Source: Oceanobacillus sp. FSL K6-2867 (GTDB taxonomy: Bacteria > Bacillota > Bacilli > Bacillales > Amphibacillaceae). From it: a DNA stretch of 64,000 nt. Numbering within the stretch: the stretch's first letter is position 1; each line of letters opens with the position of its first letter. Both the position numbers and the translations under genes were made by a program. Shown here in pieces: positions 8,401 through 16,502 of the stretch. The stretch lies in contig NZ_CP150144.1 in the NCBI RefSeq assembly GCF_037963145.1, positions 2,790,001 through 2,854,000 of the forward strand. The letters run 5' to 3'. The notes under the pieces were generated by a model. The model saw only the letters and a list, made by a program, of their open reading frames with translations. It did no database searches and was not told the DNA's origin.

Positions 8401-10353
8401 ATGGGATCTGGAACAGTGACACCAGTGGAATTATTCCAATCAAGTACGAATGTTAAGGATAGTAAAAACGAAAAAGGAGAATCTGAATCTAATTCAGAAG
8501 TTCCTAGAATAGAAGGAAAGTGGCCGGTTGCAAATTCTTCTCAATTTCAAATAAAGAAAAAAAGTACTTTAATTCAATTAAAAGTAATGTTGAAATGGTT
8601 AGGTTATGAACATGCAGATGCTTCGAAGACTCTTGATGCGTCTATCTTAGCATGTCTGCAGGATTTCCAGCGTGATTATAATCTCCCTGCCAAGGATCAC
8701 ATAGATGACTTGACAATTCAGCAAATAAAGAAAGAGTTTACTGCTTCTATTAATAATCTGGAAACTCGTCTAGAAAGTATTAAATATTTAAAACAAGATT
8801 TAAATAAACTTGGCTTTGGAAAAATACTAGTATCTAATAAAATAGGTTCCTTTACATTACGTAAAATAAAGGATTTTCAAGTTTATTATCGTCTTCCTGT
8901 AACAGGGTTTATTAACGTTGAAACGTTAATGAAAATTGATGAAATCCTATTAAACCCATTACAAGAAGGGAAGCAGCATGACGATTTAATTTTACTAAAA
9001 AAGTATTTAAATCTGCTTGGATACGGGTATATCAAAATAACAAAGAAATTTGGGAAGAAAACAGAAAGAGCAATTAGAAAATTCCAAAAGGAAAATCGGA
9101 TTCCAGTTAATGGAATGGTTGATGAAATCACCAAGCTGAAAATTTATAACGCAGTGTGTTCTGCTATTAAGCCAAATAAAAGAAGTGAAAGCATTAAATA
9201 TATTAAGGAGGCATTGAATCGACTGGGGTTTGGCGGCATAGAAATATCGAGTAAGCTAGGTCCCTTTGCAGTGAGTCGACTTACCAAATTTCAGACTTTT
9301 TATGGGTTACCAGCTACTGGAAAAGCCAATGTAGATACCCTACTTAAGGTCGAAGAAATTTTATCAAGCCCACTTCAAATCGATAAGAGCCACAAAGATG
9401 TCTTAGTACTTAAAAATAAACTTATTTACCTTGGCTATGGCGCAATAATAAAGACAGATAAATTTGGAGAACTTACTGAGAAAAAAGTAAAGCAGTTTCA
9501 AAGAGATCATGATTTGCCAGTTAGTGGTATTGCTGATAAACTGACAATGCAAAAGCTTGAACAGGCATGTAGATATATTGAAAAAAAGACATTCAATTAT
9601 TTCGATATGACACTTGAGGAAGCTTTGAAGTTTCAAATACAGCAAAAATTGCATAAAAGCATTAAACAACGTGATATCAACAGCATTTTGTCCGAATTGG
9701 AACCAGTCTTTAATCCTGAAAGATTAATTAAAAATGAAAAAGATAAATTTCAATTACTAGATCTATCCAGGTCAAAGGTTGTTACGATAGAAACACTCCA
9801 TAAATTTCTAAAAAAGAGTGGCATTTTTGTTGGGCTTGAAGAAGTATTTATTAATGCTGCAAGTGAGCATAGAATAAACGAAATTGTATTAGCTTCTCAT
9901 GCATTACTAGAAGTTGAACGAGGTTTTTCACTGATAAATGGAGTTCCGGTTGATAAGAATGGTCGTATCACGTATGTGGAAGAAGAAAAGAATAATCTAA
10001 AGTCGCCAGGAGAAACCTCAGATACATATAAATGGGTTTATAATGTATACGGTATTAGTAACGAAGATAACTTATCTGGAAACGCAAAGATAGCATTTGA
10101 TGAAGGATGGGATACTGTTGAAAAGGCGATTATCGGTGGTGCTAAGTACATTAAAGAAATGTATCTAGGTGATGGAAGAAATACATTTTACAATATGCGC
10201 TGGGATCTTCCAACTGAAAAGGAAGTGAATAGTGATACCCGCATTATAAAAAATAAACAATGGTTATTTGAACAGTTAGATAGGATACACAGTATTTATA
10301 AACAATTGGATTCATATGTATTATATTTAGATATTCCAATATACAAAAAATAA
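8401..10353 (+). CDS. PG-binding/glucosaminidase-like protein without signal peptide
   Basis: A 650-aa relative of the large hydrolase at 1818-5585. It has five PG_binding_1-like modules (about 55-112, 123-183, 190-250, 260-320 and 328-390), the same TLEEALKFQI linker, and a C-terminal glucosaminidase-like domain (about 460-640). The putative catalytic Glu504 is kept, but the following TGNG is changed to VERG. The start is firm: GAGGAGGGG lies upstream and an in-frame TAA abuts the ATG. No signal peptide or transmembrane helix follows, so its location is puzzling: non-classical export, or an intracellular or spore role. SH3 domains are absent. It may be a pseudoenzyme or a wall-binding protein. 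Confidence 0.8.
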   Translation: MGSGTVTPVELFQSSTNVKDSKNEKGESESNSEVPRIEGKWPVANSSQFQIKKKSTLIQLKVMLKWLGYEHADASKTLDASILACLQDFQRDYNLPAKDHIDDLTIQQIKKEFTASINNLETRLESIKYLKQDLNKLGFGKILVSNKIGSFTLRKIKDFQVYYRLPVTGFINVETLMKIDEILLNPLQEGKQHDDLILLKKYLNLLGYGYIKITKKFGKKTERAIRKFQKENRIPVNGMVDEITKLKIYNAVCSAIKPNKRSESIKYIKEALNRLGFGGIEISSKLGPFAVSRLTKFQTFYGLPATGKANVDTLLKVEEILSSPLQIDKSHKDVLVLKNKLIYLGYGAIIKTDKFGELTEKKVKQFQRDHDLPVSGIADKLTMQKLEQACRYIEKKTFNYFDMTLEEALKFQIQQKLHKSIKQRDINSILSELEPVFNPERLIKNEKDKFQLLDLSRSKVVTIETLHKFLKKSGIFVGLEEVFINAASEHRINEIVLASHALLEVERGFSLINGVPVDKNGRITYVEEEKNNLKSPGETSDTYKWVYNVYGISNEDNLSGNAKIAFDEGWDTVEKAIIGGAKYIKEMYLGDGRNTFYNMRWDLPTEKEVNSDTRIIKNKQWLFEQLDRIHSIYKQLDSYVLYLDIPIYKK

Positions 10354-10383
10354 TATTTCATGCGGTTCTTATTTGATAGGTGA

Positions 10384-10502
10384 ATAATGGTCGCTAACTG
10401 GATACAAGGAAGGCATAGGCTCAAGTAATAGAACTCATATTTTATATAAACATGCTTATATCCCAGAATTTTTAAACTTGTGTCGTTCATTAAATAGTTA
10501 GA
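10384..10502 (+). pseudogene. Possible decayed coding tail of about 37 codons
   Basis: After a TAA, one frame runs open for about 37 codons to a TAG at 10500-10502 and reads like real protein (GSSNRTHILYKHAYIPEF is a segment). There is no start or RBS. It may be the 3' end of a lost gene between the hydrolase and tagO. The family was not recognised. Confidence 0.3.
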
Positions 10503-10534
10503 AATAGAGATTGAGAGTAAAGTGGTTCATCAAT

Positions 10535-10650
10535 AACCCGCCATGGGAATATACTTCGCGTAACCTACGGCGGGTGGTGAGCACCCTTATGCTGCGTACT
10601 TCGGTGTCTCTCCTATGCCTTCCCTTCCAGGAAGTCCAGGTATATTTCAT
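10535..10650. ncRNA. GC-rich structured island upstream of tagO, candidate ncRNA or relic
   Basis: Clearly more GC-rich than its surroundings. It contains a 7-bp inverted repeat ACCCGCC/GGCGGGT (about 10539-10575) and a nested-type hairpin GGGTG/CACCC (about 10572-10586). Its CCTATGCCTTCC (10612-10623) is the exact reverse complement of 10408-10419. No open frame crosses it and I could not match it to a known RNA class. The 250 bp from here to tagO are AT-rich and otherwise featureless. Confidence 0.35.
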
Positions 10651-10902
10651 ACGCTAAGTTTGAATTATACCGTTCGTCTATCGTTTAAATAGATTAATTA
10701 TGTCCAACCTCCTTTTTGTTCATTTTCCCCAACATTCAAATATAATTACTTTATTACTACAATATTTCAATTTAAATTAACTGATGTCTATTTTATAAAA
10801 TATATTATATTAGAATGAAAAGTGCAGATGAATACCATCCAATAAACATTTATATGTTAAAATAAAAAAGACTATATAAAATCTCTAAGTAGGTGCACAC
10901 TT

Positions 10903-11991
10903 ATGTGGAATATGAGCGAATTGCTTATTGCTTTTCTAATTTCCTGCGGGACAGCATTACTTGTAACGCCTTTAATTATCAAACTATCATTTAAATTTAA
11001 TATCGTTGATAAGCCTGACAATAACCGGAAAATGCATAAAGGCGCCAAACCCAGTATGGGTGGACTTGGTATTTTTATCGGTACAGCTGCAGGTTTTTGG
11101 TATTTACAGCCTGCTAGTCCGGAGATGAATGCAATTATAATTGGTGCGTTTATTATGCTGATTACTGGGATAATTGATGATATTTTTGAAATAAGAGCGG
11201 CCTATAAATTAGCTGGTCAGATTGCTGCTGCTGTAGTGGTTGTATCATCTGGATTAGTTATTGATAAGGTGACCTTGCCATTCACTGGAACGATGTTTTT
11301 AAATGAATATGTTGGAATTGCTTTGACGATCTTTTGGATTTTGGCAGCCTCTAATGCAATTAATTTAATTGATGGATTAGATGGACTAGCTGCTGGTGTT
11401 TCTATAATCGCCTTAATAAGTATTCTTGTTATGGCTGTAACAGATTTCCGATTTATTGTAGTGGCTTTATGTGTTGTTTTGATTGGGAGCTCTTTAGGCT
11501 TTCTATTCTTTAACTTCCATCCGTCGAAGATCTTTATGGGGGATACGGGAGCACTGTTTCTTGGATATTCAATTGCAGTTGTATCCATGCTTGGATTATT
11601 TAAAAATGTTGCGTTCTTCAGTTTTATCATTCCAATAATTGTTATTGCCATTCCGGTATTCGATACATTGCTAGCTATTATAAGAAGAACGATGAATCAT
11701 CAGGGGATTGCCAAGCCTGATAATAAACATATCCATTATCAGTTGATGAAAAGAGGATATTCACATCGTGCTTCTGTATTAATTATCTATGGTTTCAGCG
11801 TATTTTTTGGGGTTATGGCTGTAATCTTTAATAGTGCGACACTGTTGTCTTCGTTAGCTGTATTTGCATGTATAATAGCAGGCTTTCAGCTGTTCTCTGA
11901 AATAGCTGGGATAACCATTCATAATCGCCAGCCAATATTGCGTGGAATTCGTCAGCTAACAAAGCTGAGAAAGCCTAACAGAATGAAATAG
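10903..11991 (+). CDS. tagO: Undecaprenyl-phosphate GlcNAc-1-phosphate transferase TagO
   Basis: A 362-aa polytopic membrane enzyme of the MraY/WecA family with about ten or eleven hydrophobic helices. It moves GlcNAc-1-P from UDP-GlcNAc to undecaprenyl phosphate, the first step of the WTA linkage unit. Diagnostic cytoplasmic motifs are present: KMHKGAKPSMGG, the Asp pair in GIIDDIFEI, NLIDGLDGLAAG, FMGDTGALFLGY and the histidine-rich KHIHYQLMKRGYSHR. It may start at the first ATG or at the second, four codons on. A truncated dispersed repeat and a bidirectional terminator separate it from the convergent LCP gene. Confidence 0.95.
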   Translation: MWNMSELLIAFLISCGTALLVTPLIIKLSFKFNIVDKPDNNRKMHKGAKPSMGGLGIFIGTAAGFWYLQPASPEMNAIIIGAFIMLITGIIDDIFEIRAAYKLAGQIAAAVVVVSSGLVIDKVTLPFTGTMFLNEYVGIALTIFWILAASNAINLIDGLDGLAAGVSIIALISILVMAVTDFRFIVVALCVVLIGSSLGFLFFNFHPSKIFMGDTGALFLGYSIAVVSMLGLFKNVAFFSFIIPIIVIAIPVFDTLLAIIRRTMNHQGIAKPDNKHIHYQLMKRGYSHRASVLIIYGFSVFFGVMAVIFNSATLLSSLAVFACIIAGFQLFSEIAGITIHNRQPILRGIRQLTKLRKPNRMK

Positions 11992-12060
11992 CAAAAGAGG
12001 AAGCATCCGGCTAGCGACATACGGAGTTGAGAGAAGTCTTGCTGGTCGCTGAATCTGGAC
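11992..12060 (-). repeat. Short copy (R3) of the GCGCCC/GGGCGC dispersed repeat
   Basis: Its reverse complement aligns with the two ends of the repeats at 35335-35592 and 56005-56235 (GTCCAG, AGCGAC, AGACTT, CTCCGTA, GTCGCT, then a pyrimidine-rich tail). The internal part is missing, as if deleted between the two CCGTA copies present in the long elements. It starts directly after the tagO stop codon. Confidence 0.7.
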
Positions 12061-12067
12061 AAGAAAT

Positions 12068-12112
12068 AAAAGAAGCATCTAATCTATTAATACTAGATTA
12101 GATGCTTCTTTT
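12068..12112. terminator. Bidirectional terminator between tagO and the LCP gene
   Basis: A perfect 19-bp stem (12068-12086 with 12094-12112) and a 7-nt loop, flanked by A and T runs so that it can serve both convergent genes. It abuts the LCP stop codon. Confidence 0.88.
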
Positions 12113-13153
12113 TTAGTAGGACTCTGAAGTACTTTCTACCGTTGAATCTTGATTATTTGCAACGGATGAATTAATTTCCAGATGATCCTGTAATAAGGCT
12201 TTTGTTTCTTCTAAAGATGGTTGGTCAAGTGCCCAATAATATTTATTTGCAGGCTGATAATCATATCCTTCTAATGATAATGTATTAACCTCGATGTTCT
12301 TTCCTTTTGTACCATAGGTAATAAATGTTTTCATATCACTGAATGTCATATTTGTTGTCATATTATCGCCAACAGCTTCAAGCAAATCATCATAACTTAA
12401 GATAGAATTAAGTGACGTTGCTTTGTTAATTACTGACTTCATAATTTCCTGTTGTCTCTTACCGCGTTCAATGTCATTATCAAGCTTTCTTGTTCTTGCA
12501 AGTGCAAGTGCTTCTTCTCCATCAACGTCTTGAACACCAGGCATCAAGTGGATCGAATCACGTTTATCCATGGAATTGGATTCTTTGAATTCATATGGTA
12601 CATCTACGTTTATTCCACCTAAAGCATCGACAACGTCTACAAATGCGTGGAAGTTTACTTTAACATAGTAATCTACTGGTATATCAAGTAAGTTTTCTAC
12701 TGTTTCAATTGCTGCAGTAGTTCCGCCAAAATAATGTGCGTGATTGATTTTGTCCTCATAACCAACTTCAGGAATGTAAACCAATGAATCACGTGGGATA
12801 CTTAGAAGATTGACACTTTTTTCATCTTTATTGAAAGTGGCAAGCATTAAAGCGTCTGTTCTTGCACTGTCGGCATTGCCTCTATGCTCATTAGCATCTA
12901 TACCCATAATAAGTACGGAGACATTATCAATACTGGGATCAACAAGTGCATCCCGCAATGGAGATTTCTCTCTGTCAGTCTCTACATAGGAGTCTGACAT
13001 AACGGTGTCAGCTTTTATATATAAATAGGTTCCATAGCCAAGTATACTAAGAAAAGCAACTAAAATTGGTAATAAGATAAAATAAACCCTTTTACGCAAT
13101 TTTCTCTTGTGTCTTTTAACGATTCGAGTCTGGGTAATTCGATTATTACTCAT
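12113..13153 (-). CDS. tagU: LytR-CpsA-Psr family WTA ligase
   Basis: A 346-aa LCP-family phosphotransferase that attaches undecaprenyl-linked WTA to peptidoglycan outside the membrane. A basic N-terminus (RIVKRHKRKLRKR) precedes one transmembrane anchor (about 26-48). The LCP domain follows, with VLIMGIDANE, RTDALMLATFN, SIPRDSLVYIPE, the HYFGGTTAAIETVENLL stretch and the late Arg-rich ARTRKLDNDIERGKRQQ motif that binds the pyrophosphate. B. subtilis has three paralogues (LytR, TagU, TagV); I cannot say which one this matches, so the symbol is provisional. It lies between tagO and tagD. Confidence 0.9.
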   Translation of the reverse strand: MSNNRITQTRIVKRHKRKLRKRVYFILLPILVAFLSILGYGTYLYIKADTVMSDSYVETDREKSPLRDALVDPSIDNVSVLIMGIDANEHRGNADSARTDALMLATFNKDEKSVNLLSIPRDSLVYIPEVGYEDKINHAHYFGGTTAAIETVENLLDIPVDYYVKVNFHAFVDVVDALGGINVDVPYEFKESNSMDKRDSIHLMPGVQDVDGEEALALARTRKLDNDIERGKRQQEIMKSVINKATSLNSILSYDDLLEAVGDNMTTNMTFSDMKTFITYGTKGKNIEVNTLSLEGYDYQPANKYYWALDQPSLEETKALLQDHLEINSSVANNQDSTVESTSESY

Positions 13154-13327
13154 TATGTTTTCTCCTTAAATAACAATTCTATTAACTACTCATCAAGAAA
13201 CATACTACACAACATTTTACTATGAAAATAGCAATTCGTAAATTAAAATTTAATTACAATATAGTGATAAGCAGCGTCCATATGAATTAGACGTTTAACT
13301 TCAAAAAAAGATACATATTTTTTTAAT

Positions 13328-13723
13328 TTATTTCTGATTGTTATTCATATTTTTTTTAATCGCTGATGTTGAAATCCCTTCTGTTCTTGGAAAATATACA
13401 ACCTCACAATATTTTTGTAAAAAATCAAACTGTCCCTTCCAGTCATCTCCCATGACAAAAATATCGATATCAAAACGTTTAACATCTTCAATTTTTTGAT
13501 CCCATGAATATTCTGGAATAACCTTATCAACAAAACGAATCGATTCTAAAATCATTTTCCGATTGTCAAATGAATGATAAGCCTGCTTATTTTTTATTTT
13601 ATTGAATTCATCTGTCGATATTCCTACAATTAAATAATCTCCTAAATTCTTTGCACGGCGTAGTAAATTGATATGACCAGCATGAATCAAATCGAATGTG
13701 CCATATGTTAATATTTTTTTAAT
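13328..13723 (-). CDS. tagD: Glycerol-3-phosphate cytidylyltransferase TagD, apparent ATT start
   Basis: Makes CDP-glycerol from CTP and glycerol-3-P for poly(glycerol phosphate) WTA. The frame includes TYGTFDLIHAGH (nucleotide-binding HxGH), ISTDEFN, YHSFDNRK, VMGDDW and the C-terminal RTEGISTS. Homology demands the residues KKILTYGTFD upstream of the first ATG/GTG/TTG codon. The only start matching the family N-terminus is ATT at 13723, placed 8 nt after a good GGAGG (13732-13736), giving 131 aa. An in-frame TAA sits six bases upstream. A TTG inside the motif (13690) would delete the active site and is rejected. Cytoplasmic; monocistronic here. Confidence 0.88.
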   Translation of the reverse strand: MKKILTYGTFDLIHAGHINLLRRAKNLGDYLIVGISTDEFNKIKNKQAYHSFDNRKMILESIRFVDKVIPEYSWDQKIEDVKRFDIDIFVMGDDWKGQFDFLQKYCEVVYFPRTEGISTSAIKKNMNNNQK

Positions 13724-13939
13724 GGGTTACGCCTCCATTTTGCTGATGAATGTATCATTATCATACCATAAATTTAATACATTAAACTTTTAAAATTCGA
13801 CTTTTTTAGGCAAATAATTTTGGAAAGCGACAATACAAGTTGAAGCTTAGACTGAATCATTCACTTTGTCAGCATGAATATGTGATTGAGTTTTTTTAAT
13901 GTTGTTAACTTTATTGCATGAAAGGTCCATAAAAATAAA
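13724..13939. other. Intergenic region upstream of tagD
   Basis: It carries the tagD ribosome binding site on the minus strand. Overlapping it is a three-codon reading frame (ATG at 13738, then GAG GCG TAA) in the tagD frame. The rest is AT-rich and I see no other feature. Confidence 0.4.
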
Positions 13940-13967
13940 GACCGAGAGATATGCAATATCCTCGGTC
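13931..13967 (-). terminator. Terminator of the FAD oxidoreductase gene
   Basis: On the minus strand, a GACCGAG/CTCGGTC stem is followed by a T-rich tail. Confidence 0.7.
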
Positions 13968-14021
13968 AACAATCAGTCCTATCAAAGAGATAGATTAGGT
14001 TTATCCTTACTGGCGAATTAT

Positions 14022-15152
14022 TTAAATGTAAATTCGTTTATCTCGACTTCTTCCTGGTCGGTAGGCTGTTAAATCTATATCAACATTTTTCCCTTCGGCT
14101 ATTGAGGCAGCGAGTGCACCGATGTAGGGCCCCATTGTTAAGCCAGATGGTCCTAAACCGGTTGCAATTACAAGTCCTTTTACATGATCCAGCGTTCCTA
14201 ATAATGGCAATCCGTCAGGGCTCATTGGCCGGAATCCGATTCTCATTTCCTGGATAGTACCACTGGCAAGACCAGGTGCAACGTCCAAAGCATTTGTCAG
14301 TACCTCATGAATTCCTCCAGCTGTCGTTTTATACTCAAAACCGGAGCCTGTTTCTCTTGTAGCACCGGCAACAATTCTGGCATCATCAAATGCTAGCATA
14401 TAATGAGTTGTCCTCGGCAGTACGACAGGCCAATTCGATGTATCCTCGTTAGGTAGTGCAATATGTGCAATTTGCCCGCGCTGGGCATCAACCTTCAAAT
14501 CAATTCCAATAGGACTTAATAAGTGTGGCGTCCATGCACCTGCTGCTGCGACCACAGCATCTGCCTGAATCGTTTGATTTTGAAAGGTTATACCAGTAAC
14601 GGCTTCCTGTTCCTGGATAAGAGAAGCTTCACCATGCAATACTTCGACTCCGTGTTTTTTTGCTGCACGTATCATAGCATCTCGCAGCAGTCTTCCATCA
14701 ACACGTGCTCCTCCAGAAATAAAAACAGCTTCTAAATTTTTATTAAGAGGTGGGAACAATTCACGAGCTTCTTGGGATGATAGACGTCTAATCTCACCAA
14801 TCTCTGGTGCATTTTCATACTTAGCCATTACCTCTTTTTTAATTGTATCCAATTCATTCGAATCTGAACTTACACAAAGGGCACCAACCGTCTTATAGCT
14901 CACATTTTCTTCTCCATCCTTCTTTAACTGATCGATAAGATGCGAGTAAAATAGTGCTCCTCTTCTTGCAATCTGGTACCAATTATCATCTTGTACATGT
15001 GACGATACCCAAGGACAAACAATTCCAGCATCGGCAGCAGTTGCAGCACCTTGTTGATCCTTATCAATTAAAATTACCTGATGGTTATTTTGGGCTAATT
15101 GATATGCCGTACTAGCTCCCACAATACCACTACCTACAACAATGATTTTCAT
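14022..15152 (-). CDS. FAD-dependent amino acid/amine oxidoreductase (DAO family)
   Basis: A 376-aa flavoenzyme of the D-amino acid oxidase/glycine oxidase/DadA superfamily. The N-terminal Rossmann motif VVGSGIVGASTAYQLA (4-19) binds FAD. The RGALFYSHLIDQL and DGLPLLGTLDHVKGLVIATGLGPSGLTMGP segments are typical of DadA-like dehydrogenases. The family oxidises D- or cyclic amino acids to imino acids; the substrate cannot be read here. GGAGGGG lies before the ATG. It stands alone between tagD and tagA on the opposite strand to tagA, so a link to WTA is not implied. The C-terminus is slightly extended and basic. Confidence 0.82.
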   Translation of the reverse strand: MKIIVVGSGIVGASTAYQLAQNNHQVILIDKDQQGAATAADAGIVCPWVSSHVQDDNWYQIARRGALFYSHLIDQLKKDGEENVSYKTVGALCVSSDSNELDTIKKEVMAKYENAPEIGEIRRLSSQEARELFPPLNKNLEAVFISGGARVDGRLLRDAMIRAAKKHGVEVLHGEASLIQEQEAVTGITFQNQTIQADAVVAAAGAWTPHLLSPIGIDLKVDAQRGQIAHIALPNEDTSNWPVVLPRTTHYMLAFDDARIVAGATRETGSGFEYKTTAGGIHEVLTNALDVAPGLASGTIQEMRIGFRPMSPDGLPLLGTLDHVKGLVIATGLGPSGLTMGPYIGALAASIAEGKNVDIDLTAYRPGRSRDKRIYI

Positions 15153-15370
15153 TCGAAATTCCCCTCCGATTTGAAAGCTGAATTTTATAAAAATTATACA
15201 TTAAACGTTGCTAAATTGTGAAGTAATCCAATTCTGAAGCAAGTAATTATAACTTTCTCCCTATCAAGCTTTTATTTAATATGGTATTTTTAATGTATGG
15301 ATAAAAATTATAATTTATTATTCTATGAGACGGAGTAATAAAATAGGAAAGTTTGAAAGGTTGTTAATAG

Positions 15371-16111
15371 ATGACGAGGGAATTACAGGTTGTAAACATA
15401 GAAGAAATTGACATAATAAATACAACAATAAAAGATTTTTTGCAGTATCATTTATATCCTCGATTGAACAGAAAACAGCAATCTTTTATTGTTTTAGCTG
15501 ACACTGCAACCCTTATGCGTGCGAACAGGGATAGGACATATAAACAAATCATTCAATCAGCTGATTATGTTGTTCCAAATGGGGAAGGGATCATGGGTGC
15601 TGCAAAGTATAGAAAGCAGCCTTTCATAGAACGGATTGAGGCATATGAAGTTATTCTTGATTTACTTCAATTTGCTGAAGTGCAGGGCTTAAGCTGTTAC
15701 ATATTAGGTGGAAAAGACTATATCAATGAAAAGGCTGTACTAAAAATAGAGAAAAGGTTTCCTAATGTCAGGATTGCCGGTCATCAACACGGTTCAATTT
15801 CCCTTGAGAATCCACAAATTGCAGAAGATATAAAGAAAGCAAATCCGGACCTTATTTTTATATCATTAAAGAAGGGAAAACAAGAACAATGGATTGCTGC
15901 ACATAAAAATCAAATTCCAAAAGGTATGTTTATCGGAGTTGGTGAAAGCCTTGAGCTGTTAGCTGATGAAAGGAAGCGAACCCCCCAGCAGTGGAAAAGA
16001 CTGAATCTAGAATGGCTGTATCGTTTATTCCAGAACCCGTCCCGTTTCGGTCAAACGATGGGGAAAATTAAATTTTTTTTGCACTTAATTTTAAAAAGTA
16101 AGAAAGGCTAG
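15371..16111 (+). CDS. tagA: TagA/WecG-family ManNAc transferase with unusual motifs
   Basis: A 246-aa member of the WecG/TagA/CpsF family, which transfers ManNAc to GlcNAc-PP-undecaprenol to finish the WTA linkage disaccharide. The fold is recognisable: ILGGKDYINEKA, PDLIFISLKKGKQEQWI, FIGVGESLELLA and a C-terminal RTPQQWKRLNLEWLYRL tail of the kind that docks on membranes. Two conserved spots differ. The PDG motif whose Asp is proposed as catalytic base reads PNG (VVPNGEGIMG), and the early Asn-x-Glu stretch reads DTATLMRAN. It may be a divergent or altered-activity paralogue. Its context among tagD and tagO supports a WTA role. Confidence 0.82.
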   Translation: MTRELQVVNIEEIDIINTTIKDFLQYHLYPRLNRKQQSFIVLADTATLMRANRDRTYKQIIQSADYVVPNGEGIMGAAKYRKQPFIERIEAYEVILDLLQFAEVQGLSCYILGGKDYINEKAVLKIEKRFPNVRIAGHQHGSISLENPQIAEDIKKANPDLIFISLKKGKQEQWIAAHKNQIPKGMFIGVGESLELLADERKRTPQQWKRLNLEWLYRLFQNPSRFGQTMGKIKFFLHLILKSKKG

Positions 16112-16185
16112 CATCTGATACAATTCCTCGAGAATTCGATTTCAATCCTTACTCTTGAGGAGCAGTACAATGATGCCAGCCGTTT
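16106..16185 (+). terminator. Long hairpin overlapping the tagA stop
   Basis: Outer arms 16106-16115 and 16172-16181 (one mismatch) enclose a second stem with arms near 16126 and 16153, followed by TTTT. It probably terminates tagA. The 310 bp from here to the next gene show nothing else clear. Confidence 0.55.
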
Positions 16186-16502
16186 TATTGCTTTCAATGA
16201 ACCTTAGAATCTTCCTTTATACAAGACTGTAAACCAAATTGATTGATTTTTTATTAATCTGTTATTAAATATGTAAATCAATCATTAATCGTTTGTAAGA
16301 AATCAGTTAAAACACATTTTGGCGTTTCTATTTATGATTAAATGAATTTGATTACTCGTATCGCACGAGGTTGTATCTTTCCATAGCTAACTAGGATTAT
16401 AACGGCAATTAAACAGCTAATTTGGTTAAGGTACAATAGAGAATCCAGAGTGAAACACGCTCTAGCTCCTCTATTTAATAATAAAATAAGGGAAGTGTTT
16501 CT

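Noticed and set aside
10535..10650. c-di-AMP or other known riboswitch before tagO
   Set aside because: Neither strand shows the conserved core sequences I know for these classes; left as an unassigned structured region.
11217..11651. 144-codon minus-strand frame inside tagO
   Set aside because: Antisense shadow of a conserved membrane protein gene; low-complexity composition and no RBS.
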